Origin: Pyrenophora tritici-repentis
Taxonomy: Eukaryota > Ascomycota > Dothideomycetes > Pleosporales > Pleosporaceae
Assembly (NCBI RefSeq): GCF_003171515.1
Contig: NC_089391.1
Coordinates: 62,001-126,000 of the forward strand
Reading direction: 5' to 3'
DNA: 64,000 bases
The notes beneath the pieces were generated by a model that saw only the letters and a program-made list of their open reading frames with translations, did not search any database and was not told where the DNA came from. The position numbers and the translations under genes were made by a program. Positions 22,053 through 32,642 of this stretch are shown in pieces. Every line of letters begins with the position of its first letter. Position 1 is the first letter of the stretch.

Positions 22053-25000
22053 TTATACAGTGTCTCTCTGTGTGTCGTCTGTTAGCTGTCCTTGGTACCA
22101 TTTTCTTGTTCCTATTCTAGTGCTAGTAATAAAAGCTAAAGTGGCTTCTATACCGGCGCTAGTATGGAGAAGTAGTGGTAGAGTAGCTGGTTGGTGATTG
22201 ATTGCTTGTATGAGAGTTTTTCTTTCTGTTTTGTATAGAGAGCATTGTAAAAGTAGGTGCTCTGGTGTTTGGGTGTGCGAGCAGCTGCAGAGATCAGATT
22301 CTATTTTCTTGAGTCTCTTTAAATAGGACCTAAAGTATCCGTGTCCTATTTTAAGAGCATAGAAGGCGCTAGAGATTTCTCGATTGGTGCTGCGTGGTAT
22401 TTGGATTGTTTTTCGGATTTGGAGTGGGAATTTTGCTGAGTAGGTCTTTTTGTTTAGAGTGGTTGCTCTTGTTTTGTATTTTTGGTACTCTTGGCGTTGT
22501 TCGGTTTGTTCGATCTTTTTGATAACAGTGCCTAGGTAGGCAATGCTTTTTGTTGATGATTGTGGGACTTCTTTAGCAGCCTCTTTTGCAAGATAGTCTG
22601 CTCTTTCATTCCCTACTATGTCTGTGTGTCCGGGTGCCCACAGTAAGTGGATAGTAGCCTGTTTTTGTCGGATTGTTTTTGCTGCTTTTAGGCATCGTAG
22701 TTGCCATTGTTGCCCTGGGTTATCTGATAGGTTTTTAAGCCTATAGATTGCTGCCTGATTGTCTGCGTAGATCTCGAATTCCTGGTCTCTTGTAGCTGTC
22801 TTTGCTGCGTATTCAAAAGCTAGAGTAATGCCTTCTAGTTCACCGTTGTAAACTAGTTGGTATTCCCCTATATTGGTCTTTTCTGAGTAGATCTCTTGCT
22901 GGGTTGAGTTGTAGGCTACGATGCCAACACCTATACCATTTCCATCTTTTATTTGTGAGGCGTCTGAGTAGATTGTAGTGCAGTTATCTAGCCTAGTTTT
23001 GATGTAGGCCTTATGCTCAATTGCTTCCTCTTCCTTGCGTTTTTGTGAGATTGTTATTTTGTAGTTAGGCGTATCCCATGGTCTAAACCGGTATGGGATA
23101 GTCTGTTCTGTATCTCTTTTGTTATTTTTAGGAATTGATTCGATAATAGCTTGTAGCTGTCGGTGTTGGTCTGGCTTTTTTGTTTGTTGGGGGTTTGTTA
23201 ATTGTATCCGGGTTATTGCATTAGCAATTGGGTGGGTACTAGCGAGCAGGTTTGCTCTTCTTGCGTAGTTCCGGATAGTTGTGTTGAGTCTAATTGCTGG
23301 TGGCGGTAGGCTAGCTTCTATGCTTGTTGGAACGGCTGGTGCGGTTCTAAACACTCCTAGAATCTTCCGGCATGCTAGGTTGTGTAGTGATTGTAGTATT
23401 GATGTAGCGTATAATTGGTTTTGCCAGTAGATTTGCGCTCCGTAGTCTGACACGCTGGTTACACATGCTAGATATAGTTGCCGGATAGCGTGTGTTGATA
23501 GGCCGAGTTCAATGTTTGCTAGTCTTCCTAGTCTGTAGAAAGCTTGTCTAGCTTGGCTTGCACGTATAGACACATGTGATTTGAATGATAGACGGTTGTC
23601 TAGATAGATACCTAGCCACTTTACAGTGTCTTTGTGTTCTACCCGGTCGTTGTTTGGGAGTATAAGGGCTCTTTCTATCCTCTCCTTCTTAGCGGTGAAG
23701 TGGATTAGCTCTGTTTTAGATGTGTCGAAGATAATGTCTAGCTGCTCTCCCTTAGCAAAGAGTGTAGCTATCTCTTTTTGCAGTGTTCTTGTATTTTTCT
23801 TTAGAGAGGTTAATAAGGTAGTAAGAGATAGGTCGTCGATATACGATAGTTGAAAGCTTTGTAAGGCTGGGAATAGGTCTCGGATATAGATAAGGAAGAA
23901 GATTGGTGATACTGGGCTGCCTTGTGGGATGCCTGCTATAATCTTGCTAAATTCTTCAATCTTATTATCGAATGACAGTCTTAGGGTCCTGTTAGAGAGA
24001 AAGGATTTCGCCCAGCAAATTAAGCTAATTGGGAGTCCAAGTTTCTTAAGTCGGTCTAGAAATCGGTTGTGTATGACGTGGTCAAAAGCTCCTTTGACGT
24101 CCACGAACACTGTGGAGGTAATTTGGCCTTGCTGTTTTTTGTGTTGGATCTGGTCTACTAGGAGGAGAGCGGCGTCTATTGCAGATTTCTTGTTTCTACC
24201 TCCAATTTGTGAGGGGTGTAGGAGGTTTGTAGTTTCTGCTAGACTAGCAAGTCTTTTGGCGACAATTCTCTCTAGTACCTTCCCTAGGCTGTTTAAGAGA
24301 GTAATTACTCTATAAGCTTTCGGGATGGAGTAATCTAGTTTAGATGGTTTTTTGAGAATTGCTCCTGTAGCTGCTTTCCAGCACCGAGGGTGGTATCCGT
24401 AATTAAACAAGATTGAGTAGGCGATGAAGAGGATCTCTGGGTTGAACTTAAATGCAGCGGTTATAATATCTTGAGTAATAGCGTCAGGTCCTGGTGTACT
24501 ACTTTTAACTTTACTAGAACAGGCTTGTTCTAGTTCAGAAATTGATAGTTGCGGCCAGTCCCAAATGCTCTCTTGATAGTTTAGAAAGCTTGGTAGTTCT
24601 GCTGTTGGAGGAGGAGGGAAAAGTGCTTTTCTAAAGGCCTTGCACTTTCCTTTGAATGTTTTCTCTAGTATCTCTCCTTGGATAGGTGGAATCTTTTCGA
24701 CCTTTTGATCCTTTGTGTATGCCATAGCTTTGTAGATAGACTGTGGGGTTTCTTGTTCTAGAAAGCTATTCCAATGTCTCTTCTTGGCATCCTTGATTGC
24801 TCTTGCGTAGGTGTTCCGCGCTATTAAGAAGTCTTTCTTGAATAGATATGCCTCTTGGATGGACAACTGTTGCAATTGTTGTGTGTAGACTCTTTGGCAG
24901 TGAGTAAGCTCTCTTCTTAGCTTAGTAAGCTCCTGGTTCCACCAGGGTTTTGGTTTAGGACCTAGTTTGACTTTTGGGATTGCTTTGTCAGCTGCTAGTT

Positions 25001-25943
25001 GGATGACTTGCGTAATTGCTTCCCCTATCTCCTCTAGTTTGCTTTGAAGCACCTGGTCCTCTTCTAGAATTAGATTCTTGCAATCTTGTTTCCTAGGGTC
25101 GTTTATCTCGCTTATGTGCTGTAGGGTGATGTTGTTTTGAATAGCCTCGTTTAGGGTTTTTTGAAATAGTAGCCAATCTGCCTTTTTTGTATCAAACTTG
25201 CGTTGGTTTGTTGGATTGTCTACTTGGTCGGTGTCTGATCGAATTGAGAAGAGTAGGCCGTAGTGGTCAGATCCAGTCTCTGTAGTGACTTGCCAGTCAA
25301 TAGCTTTGTCAGCTAGGTCTGGGGTAACTAGGGATAGGTCTAAAACTGATTCTCTTGATAGGTGTGGCCTAAAGAAAGTGCCCGTTCCTGGTGTGTTTAG
25401 AAGGCTAAGGTTTTGGCTTTCTATCCATTCTACAAATGGGGGTGCTCCTGGGCTCGTCGATGTGCATAGTGGGTCCCACCACGGGTGGTGCTCATTTGCG
25501 TCTAGGAGTAGAATAGATGACTCTGGTAGTCTTGTGTTTGTGTTTAGAAGAACTCTTGGGATAGTCTTTATATCTCCTATACCTCTCTCGTTGTATAGGT
25601 TGAAGATATTAAACTTATGGTTTCCTTTCTGTACTACTAGTGCTATAGCGTCTGGATCTGATGTGAAACCTTCTAGTAGGTAGGTTTCTGCTAATAGCGT
25701 TCTAGAGATATAGAATAGCACTCTAGGGCGGAGTTTTGGTTCGGATTGTGGGAGAATTTGGAGGTATGCTGCGTGGCTAGTGGACCTAGTATCAGCGTAG
25801 TCGTTGTTTCTTGTTGGTGTGAGCCAAGGCTCTTGGACTGCAATTATATCAACCCTTAGTTCGACAGCTAGTTGAAGAGTAGACTCTGTAGCCTGGATAC
25901 TCTTATTCAGATTCGCTTGGAGAATCTTAATGCTGTCTAACAT
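22053..25943 (-). CDS. LINE ORF2: endonuclease, reverse transcriptase, RNase H
   Basis: An uninterrupted ORF of 1296 residues. The N-terminal APE-type endonuclease shows LQANLNKS, VQEPWL and LLLDANEHHPWW. The RT shows FVDVKGAFDHV, AGIPQGSPVSP and the YIDD active site (LSYIDDLSL). The RNase H shows YSDASQIKDG, NGELEG, YADNQAAI and the GHTDIVGNERAD box. A C-terminal Cys/His cluster (CSCSHTQTPEHLLLQC) is usual in this group. Its start codon overlaps the ORF1 stop (ATGTTAG). The lack of stops over 3.9 kb contrasts with the heavily mutated hAT inserted in ORF1. Confidence 0.92.
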   Translation of the reverse strand: MLDSIKILQANLNKSIQATESTLQLAVELRVDIIAVQEPWLTPTRNNDYADTRSTSHAAYLQILPQSEPKLRPRVLFYISRTLLAETYLLEGFTSDPDAIALVVQKGNHKFNIFNLYNERGIGDIKTIPRVLLNTNTRLPESSILLLDANEHHPWWDPLCTSTSPGAPPFVEWIESQNLSLLNTPGTGTFFRPHLSRESVLDLSLVTPDLADKAIDWQVTTETGSDHYGLLFSIRSDTDQVDNPTNQRKFDTKKADWLLFQKTLNEAIQNNITLQHISEINDPRKQDCKNLILEEDQVLQSKLEEIGEAITQVIQLAADKAIPKVKLGPKPKPWWNQELTKLRRELTHCQRVYTQQLQQLSIQEAYLFKKDFLIARNTYARAIKDAKKRHWNSFLEQETPQSIYKAMAYTKDQKVEKIPPIQGEILEKTFKGKCKAFRKALFPPPPTAELPSFLNYQESIWDWPQLSISELEQACSSKVKSSTPGPDAITQDIITAAFKFNPEILFIAYSILFNYGYHPRCWKAATGAILKKPSKLDYSIPKAYRVITLLNSLGKVLERIVAKRLASLAETTNLLHPSQIGGRNKKSAIDAALLLVDQIQHKKQQGQITSTVFVDVKGAFDHVIHNRFLDRLKKLGLPISLICWAKSFLSNRTLRLSFDNKIEEFSKIIAGIPQGSPVSPIFFLIYIRDLFPALQSFQLSYIDDLSLTTLLTSLKKNTRTLQKEIATLFAKGEQLDIIFDTSKTELIHFTAKKERIERALILPNNDRVEHKDTVKWLGIYLDNRLSFKSHVSIRASQARQAFYRLGRLANIELGLSTHAIRQLYLACVTSVSDYGAQIYWQNQLYATSILQSLHNLACRKILGVFRTAPAVPTSIEASLPPPAIRLNTTIRNYARRANLLASTHPIANAITRIQLTNPQQTKKPDQHRQLQAIIESIPKNNKRDTEQTIPYRFRPWDTPNYKITISQKRKEEEAIEHKAYIKTRLDNCTTIYSDASQIKDGNGIGVGIVAYNSTQQEIYSEKTNIGEYQLVYNGELEGITLAFEYAAKTATRDQEFEIYADNQAAIYRLKNLSDNPGQQWQLRCLKAAKTIRQKQATIHLLWAPGHTDIVGNERADYLAKEAAKEVPQSSTKSIAYLGTVIKKIEQTEQRQEYQKYKTRATTLNKKTYSAKFPLQIRKTIQIPRSTNREISSAFYALKIGHGYFRSYLKRLKKIESDLCSCSHTQTPEHLLLQCSLYKTERKTLIQAINHQPATLPLLLHTSAGIEATLAFITSTRIGTRKWYQGQLTDDTQRDTV

Positions 25944-27111
25944 TCTGTTGTATATTGGTTCTCCTTGTTTGTTATAGCTGCGAGGACTTCACAGTCTCTG
26001 CTATTAGCAAAGTGAGGTTCTTTGCAGTTTGAGCATTTTGGGAGTGTATGGATACAAGGCTTCCCACTTGTCGTGCAGGTGGAGCATTTATGCTGCGATG
26101 TAGGGTGGGTCCCCGCACATAGCTGGCATGCTGTTTGGTTCCGGCATTTAAGCTTTGTATGGCCAAAGCCTTGGCAGTTGTCGCATTGGGTAGTAGCTGG
26201 AATACTTCTATACTTTTCAGTACGGAGGCTCTCTCCAAGGATAATGATCCTCGCTCCTAGTTTCTTTGCTTCGGCTTCTGTTTTAAAAGCGATGACAATA
26301 GAGCTGTTTTGTTTGTTCTTCCAGTCTTTTGTAAGCCAGTAGGAGTTACCAACTATTTGTAGTCCTTTGTTGTATGTAGGGATTTCAGTTTGAAGGATTT
26401 CTAGCGTGTCTGCTCCTTCAAAGGTTGTAGGGACGTTGTGGACTATGACTTTTGTCCAAGATTCTAGTGGTTGAGCGTGTTTGATGTTAAAGAGGTCCAT
26501 CCAGATATTGGATTGCTGGAGAAGGAATTCTCCAGAGTATCCGCTTGTAGTAGTAAGTATGAGATTGTTTCTCTTACTAAGAGCTGCTAGTTGGATAACA
26601 GGTCCTGCAATGCCAGCTTTTTGGAATGCCTCGTTGATTTTGTTTCGTGCTTGGAGCGGGTTGATGGTTTGGTTTTCCTCTAGTGTTGCAACTATTTGAT
26701 AGTGCGTAATTAGTTTCTTAGGCGTTGGCTTTTTCTTTGGGGCTACAGTCGTCCAAGTGGCGTTCTTTGATGGTTGAGCTGCAATTTTTGCGTATGATTG
26801 GGGAGCATTTGTGTTTGTTGTCGTTGTTGCTACTGCTACTGTTTGGTTGTTTTGACCAGCTACTGTGGCTGTTGCCTTCTTTAATGTCTTTGCTGCTTTT
26901 TCTGAAGCGTTTGCTAGAGTAGCTGAGTGGAAGGCGAGCTTGGCAGATAGTTTGTCCGAGATCTGGTTTGTAACTCTCCCTTTTTCCGTGTAGTCTCTAA
27001 ATACGTCTAGTAGTTCGAGTAGCTTGTTTTGCTCTTCATATGAGTTGGTCATAATAGAGGCTTGGAGGATCAGGTTTCTAGCCCATTGGATTGCCTGTTC
27101 TGCATACTTGT

Positions 27112-30100
27112 CAACGAGCGAGCCGGCTCGCTCAGCTCGCTCGGCTTGGACGTTTTGACCAAGCCGAATGAGCTGAGCGCGCAGTGCGCGCTTGCAAGCC
27201 GAGCGAGCTTAGGGATAGGCGCTCGCTCAGTCAGCTTGCTTAGCTTGGTTGGATGGAGCGGTTGGAAACTTGGGGCTGAAGGACTTGGTGGAGGGGCAAT
27301 CTCACGATGATTTTTAGGTGTAGTGCGTAAGTTCGAAACCTAGTTATAACCTAAAATACACTCTTTTTTGCTATATTTCTAGCAAATAAGCTACTAAATT
27401 TCCGGCTAACGGCCTGGCAACAATATTCTCCTTCTGCGACACTTCACTTACTACTTATCACCCACCACACTCACCTATACTCCACCAACGCGTCTCTATT
27501 TGCAGCTATTATCTACCTCGCCGTTGCTATAATGCCAGCAAAAAGAACATGCGTTAATGCTCTAGAAATCGCGACAACTTCGAAGCGCCCTAGAGTCGCA
27601 GCGCGTCATCGCGGGACTGCCAGCCAACCTGTGCTAGTCGATACTCAGCCATTCTCACCATCTCCACCTCCTCCACCGCTGTCGCCGCGTCAAGCTCTCG
27701 TTGCCGCGCCACAAGCACCAAATTTTGAAGCGACCCTCCGAGAGTCGCGCGCCGAAGAGACGATCATCCCACCACCTAAGGGCAGCGAGCATGCCACTGT
27801 TGCAGCTTCAGGGGCAGCTAGCGAGGCTGTCGACAAGGGTTTCGTATAGGTAGAGGACAAATACGACGGCTTTAATTAGAGTCGCTACCCAAAGCACTGC
27901 AAGCCGCCCACATCACTTTCGAACCGAGCAAGCTGGGTATACAGCCATGGCTATCGCATCGCCTTGCGCAGCAACGTCGCAAAAGTTACGTGGATCTGCC
28001 ACTATTGCTATAAGCACAAGTTCACTACTGTTGGCCGTGGCATACATAACGTCTCGCAGTCTCCATCAGCGCCAGCACGTCATCTCGGAGAAGACAAGAA
28101 AGTTCATGGCTTGAAGCCTCCAAGTAAGCGCACTACCGTCGCTCCTCGGAAAGAAACTCTCCTCGAACGCGCCCTTCAGAAGGGCTGCTCTTAGGCTGTT
28201 GCCAACGAGCTTACCAACTTCAATATACAAGAGTTTAGGCTTGCGGCCGTTACCTAGCTCGTCGAAAACAACCTCCCACTCTCACAATTCGAATCATCGT
28301 CTTTTCGCAATATGATATAATTAGCTAGCGTAGAGGCAGAACGAGCCTTGTGGGCATCTTATAACAGCGTCTCACGATACGTTATACGCCTGTACAACTA
28401 CCTGTTACTAAAGGTTATCGCAAGCCTTTCAGAATCAATGAGCAAAGTCTATGTAAGCTTTGACGGATGGACGACAAAAGGTGGCAAGCGCGGTTACTTA
28501 GGTATCGTCGCCCACTACGTTGATAGCTCTGGCGAGCTCAGGGACTTGCCTATTGCGCTCCCACAACTGACAGGTGCCTACACCGGCGAGGCTATGGCTG
28601 AGGTCGTGATGGCAATATTCAAGCAGTTCGAAATCACTGTGGGCAAGCTCGGTTACTTCGTCCTCGACAACGCACATAACAACAACACCACGATTAACAC
28701 TCTCGCCTTGCAGATAGGCTTTAGCGCTACTGAGCGTCGCCTTCGCTGCGGTCCTTATACGCTTAATCTCATTGGCCAGATGCTACTCTGGGGTGAGGAG
28801 AAAGAGTCCTACGACAACGAGGAGACTGAGCGCGTGAACGAAGCTGAGAATATGGCTACTTGGCGAGGCGATGGACCATTAGGAGTGCTTGTCGCGGTTA
28901 TTAACTACATCAAAACACCACAACAGTACGCTCTTTTTGAGAAGTATCAGAAGCTCGCTATTAGGGACCAGCCTGTCAACGCGCCAACAGAACAGCACAA
29001 AATCAAGGAGCCCGTTAAGCTAGTTGTTACTCGCTATAACTCTTACGTTTCGTGTTTTAAGCGCGCTGTTGAGTTGTAATTAGCGGTTAATAGGTACGCC
29101 AACTACCATATTTAGAAGATTGAAACTGAAGACGCGTACGCCCGAAGTCGTAACAACAAGCTGCCTGCAGCGCCGGATTGGATGAGGTCTGATGGGATCA
29201 ATGCCCATGACTGGCAGGTGATTGCTGAGTATATTGATGTGCTTAGGCCACTAAAACAAGCTACAAAACGGCTTGAAGGCCGCGGCAAAAGCGGTGCTTT
29301 TGGAGCAATCGCTGAGGTTATTCTAGTATTTGAATACTTACTTGGAGTCTATGAGGACCGCTTGCAAAGCTATGAAGACGTCATTTATGATGAGCATACA
29401 GAGTCACCCGAAGACCACCTTGCTATCAACCTCCGCGCTGCCCTAGTTAAAGCCCGCGAGTACTACAACAAGCTCGACCTCTCGCCAGCTTACTATGCTG
29501 CTATAATCCTTCATCCTCGCTACAAAAGCTACCTTGACGCAGCGTGGGCGGATAAGCCTGATTGGCTAGAGAGCAGCAACCGCAAGTTTCAACATTTGTG
29601 GGCGGAGTACAAAAGCTTACCGAAGCCGCGCTTACGCTCTAAAGTTAGGCACAATGATATAGAAGACGCTATTAACAGCTTTATTAAGCCGGCAGGGCTT
29701 ACGGAGAACGAGGAGGATGAATATGAGGCTTAGAAACGCAGCGAACCGATCGCTAGCGAGGGCGTCGACCCTATAAAATACTGGGTAGGACTCCGCGATC
29801 GCTACCCCAGCCTTAGCAAATTTGCTATCGACATGCTATCAATCCCAGGCTCAAGCTGTGAGTGTGAGCGCTTATTCAGCGAGCTGGGTGACCTCCTCGA
29901 GCCCCGTCGGCGCAGCATTTCTCCGCAACTTCTAGCAGCAATACAGTGCGATCGACGATGGATAAGAGCTAGATTTGGCAGTGGTGAGGTGCCTGTAAAG
30001 GAGGCTATCAGCGATGAGGAGATGGACGCGAAATACGGTGTACATAAGTGGGATATTAGCTGAGAAACTCAACACCAAGGTTTCTATATAACTTTCCTAA

Positions 30101-30234
30101 TCGGGACTGAGCCCATCAAGCCGAGCGAGCTGACAGCCCTGTTTCAGCCAATCCGAGCGAGCCGAGCGAGCTGCTGGCCTCCGCTCAATTGGCTGAGCAA
30201 GCCAATTGGCTGAGCTCGCTCAGCTTGCTCATTG
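27112..30234 (+). mobile_element. hAT DNA transposon (hAT-2), RIP-like decayed, 3123 bp
   Basis: Ends read CAACGAGCGAGCC (left) and GCTTGCTCATTG (right), an imperfect inverted repeat with CA..TG termini. Both sub-terminal regions are packed with GAGCGAGC/GCTCGCTC repeats. Flanking octamers ATACTTGT (27104-27111) and ACATCTGT (30235-30242) differ at three positions, all transitions. Insertion at this point explains the split of LINE ORF1. The transposase has many stops, so this copy is dead. Confidence 0.85.
27532..30063 (+). pseudogene. hAT-2 transposase, multiple nonsense codons
   Basis: Homologous throughout to the hAT-1 transposase: a BED-type finger (WICHYCYKHK, ARHLG), the core (SFDGWTTKGGKRGYLG) and hATC (IPGSSCECERLFSELGDLLEPRRR). 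Stops include TAG at 27847-27849, a TAG replacing the Trp of the hAT-1 GINWDR motif, and TAA/TAG clusters near 28190, 28310, 29080 and 29735. These fit TGG-to-TAG, CAG-to-TAG and CAA-to-TAA changes. Frame length is otherwise preserved, so point mutation rather than deletion inactivated it. Confidence 0.88.
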
Positions 30235-30530
30235 ACATCTGTGCTGTTCTGGATCTTTTGCAGTTGGTTTGTCAGAGTCATTCTTTTGGAATGGATTTCT
30301 TCCAGTTCTGTCGTATACAGGAGAGAAGAGGGCTGGTCGTTTGTTCATGATTGGGACTAGTCGTTCGGGTGGGTTAGGTTGAGTTTGGGTTGGGGTCGCT
30401 GGTGTCTGGTCCTCTTCTATACCCATTTGGATATCATTTTCGAGATAGATTGCGGTATTAGTGCTGTTTCCGCTTGCCTCTGGGATCTGCACTATGATAT
30501 TGTCGCTGTCTGGCGGCATTTTTGTTCTGT

Positions 30531-30760
30531 TGTTGCTACTTTACACTAGAAGGATACCTAGTTCTTCTAGCCGTACCGGTGTGAAAGTAGTGAAAGCCTT
30601 GCTATTTTACTCTTCTTACTTTCTTTTCTCTATCTTACTGATCTATCGAGTAGATCTCTAGGATAGGAATAGATTTGGGAGACTAGAAAACAGCGAAAGA
30701 GTCAATTGTTGGTATTTTTGGTTATCTTATCGATAAGGACTGGTCTGTGCGTTTTTGTTT
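30531..30760 (-). repeat. LINE 5' monomer, copy 1
   Basis: 230 bp starting TGTTGCTACTTTACACTAG, directly upstream of ORF1. It repeats almost exactly at 30937-31166, a period of 406 bp. In some LINEs such tandem 5' units carry the promoter. Confidence 0.8.
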
Positions 30761-30936
30761 TGGAAGATTGAACGCGTCTGAAGAATCTCGTTCTACTGGC
30801 TCTAGCTTTACAACCAGCTGGCTGCGGAGGCTTAGAGTAGCTGGAATGTTTTTCTTCTGATGGTTTCGACTATATTCCGATGAAAAACGACGCGTTTTGA
30901 TCAGTTTTCGATTTGAGGTGTGTGTCTGTGGGCCCT

Positions 30937-31166
30937 TGTTGCTACTTTACACTAGAAGGATACCCAGTTCTTCTAGTCGTACCGGTGTGAAAGTAGTGAA
31001 AGCCTTGCTATTTTACTCTTCTTACTCTCTTTTCTCTATCTTACTGATCTATCGAGTAGATCTCTAGGATAGGAATAGATTTGGGAGACTAGAAAACAGC
31101 GAAAGAGTCAATTGTTGGTGTTTTTGGTTATCTTATCGATAAGGACTGGTCTGTGCGTTTTTGTTT
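30937..31166 (-). repeat. LINE 5' monomer, copy 2 (truncated unit)
   Basis: Nearly identical to 30531-30760. Homology ends at 31166, which I take as the 5' end of the element. Confidence 0.8.
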
Positions 31167-31597
31167 GGCTGACGTGATTTGTCCCCAAGTTTTTGAGATT
31201 TGTCCCCAACCAAAGTACCGAAAATAGCAACTTTTGCACTGCACAATCCAAATTCACTACAATCACAAGTGTAATTTTTATCTCTGAAGCCACAGATACG
31301 TCTCGCATACTTAAAAGTACCTCTTGCCTACTTTTTGTAAATTCTGATAGCGATGGGAGCGAGCTGACTGGAGTTGAAGTTGACGAGAAGCTACCAACTT
31401 CAACATGCAATTAAACCATAACGTGGACTAATTAGAGGCTCAGAATTCTTAAGAAAGCTGCGCGAGACCTAAACGTAAGTTATTACGTTCAATCATTCAC
31501 TTATATCTTTGCTGGCGTTGAGTTTTGTGCATGTAAAACGATTCGGTACTTTGGTTGGGGACAAATCTTAAAAACTTGGGGACAAATCTCAGCAGCC
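31167..31597. mobile_element. MITE-like element with long inverted repeats
   Basis: About 45 bp arms: GATTTGTCCCCAAGTTTTTG and ATTTGTCCCCAACCAAAG at 31176-31220 are inverted at about 31545-31588. Each arm itself repeats ATTTGTCCCCAA. The interior (about 330 bp) has only short ORFs. Exact ends and the target duplication are unclear: GGCTG and CAGCC flank the arms as a palindrome. The superfamily is not determined. Confidence 0.65.
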
Positions 31598-32642
31598 CTA
31601 AGGTAAGTGTTGATACGGCAAAGGTGAGGTTGAATCAAGGAACGGTCGTTGCAACGAGTTGAAGTAGATGGTTATGATTGATTAGAGGAGGTGGGCTGCA
31701 GCTCGCGTACGAACTGAATCCCACCCCACGGCACGGGCCACGCACGTAGTCACGTGCTCGCCACGTACGTACGGTGGCTGGAAACTAAGAGCAACCAACA
31801 GTAAGAGATACTGGTTATCCTAGACTAAGCAGTACCAGATCAACGCCACATGGCACACGTGGTCCACTTCTCCTCATAACCGCCACATCATGTGTTTGTC
31901 GCCATTTGGAGTAACGGTGTGTTTAATGCCGTAGGGAGGCACCATAATGCGATGGAGGAGGAAGAGAGAGGAAAGACTAATTTACAACGCTTTCTACCTT
32001 TTTACCTTTGACTTCTCGAGTCGTGCCTGGGAAAACCTCCTGCAGCTGCAGCACTAGCCAATGTGAGTAAGCTGCGCGGCGCAGGTGCGTGCATGTATCT
32101 GCATGTTCCGAGTGCGGACATGTTAGTCGGCAGCGATGGAGCGAGCTTACTTATGCGGCCTATAGCAGGGACAAAAGAAGCCTACAAGCCGGTTATGCAT
32201 TCGACCAATGGCATTCCCCTGCACAGCACCCACTCGCTAAATGGGCAGCAACAGCGCTTAGGCAATGCCGTGCCAGAAGAGATGTGGGGATACTGGTCGG
32301 GGATTGATGTACTGTAGCAGTGGGATTGTTATGAAGAGATGGGTGGTGAGTCCAGGTGCGGAATACTCATCTACTTACAAGAACGGGCGCATGTTGACGT
32401 CGGTGCGTCGCGCTACGGTAACTGCGCGACACCTGGACCGAGCTCCAAGAACTGCCAAGATTAGCAGAACCAAAACAAACAAGCTGAGCCTGAGCCTTCA
32501 CGCCTACCTATCATGAACAGCATCTAGCCCAAAATCTTTCAGCTAGTGTTAATCTGCTAGTTCAACATCTACTATCTCCCTGGAATACGCCGAGATAGCT
32601 GCCGTCAACGAGCCCTGCCGAGTATCTCCTATCATTGTCGCC
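31598..32642. other. intergenic; holds a promoter-like block and the kinase upstream region
   Basis: The block at 31801-31890 resembles the region upstream of the Ifi-6-16-like gene (20495-20583), but no such gene follows it. Short ORFs at 32063-32516 have no motif. The last 100-200 bp before 32643 presumably hold the kinase promoter. Confidence 0.4.

Larger units (their letters stand above)
25937..30519 (-). pseudogene. LINE ORF1 (nucleic-acid-binding), split by hAT-2
   Basis: ORF1 begins at 30519 (MPPDSDNIIVQIPEASG) and is open to the hAT edge. It continues from 27111 without needing the internal Met at 27052. Removing 3131 bp (hAT-2 plus one 8 bp target copy) restores one frame of about 484 codons. 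The C-terminus holds zinc knuckles (CDNCQGFGHTKLKC, CQLCAGTHPTSQHKC, CSNCKEPHFANSRDC). It ends TAG at 25937-25939, overlapping the ORF2 start by 7 nt. The product would bind LINE RNA. Confidence 0.85.
21801..31166 (-). mobile_element. Tad/I-type LINE retrotransposon, split by hAT-2
   Basis: Read on the minus strand: 5' untranslated monomers (31166-30531), ORF1 (30519 to 25937, split by a hAT at 27112-30234), ORF2 (25943-22053), a 3' untranslated region of about 230 bp and a (TAA)n tail at 21803-21823. ORF2 combines APE endonuclease, RT and RNase H, as in the Tad1/I group. A simple-repeat rather than poly(A) tail fits I-type elements. No target duplication is visible; the 5' end is placed where monomer homology stops. 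Confidence 0.85.

Noticed and set aside
27112..27240. GAGCGAGC repeats as a CRISPR-like or satellite array
   Set aside because: They are sub-terminal repeats of hAT-2, present at both ends of the element; spacing is irregular.
31193..31414. 73-codon ORF inside the long-TIR MITE
   Set aside because: Starts within the inverted repeat arm and shows no transposase motif.
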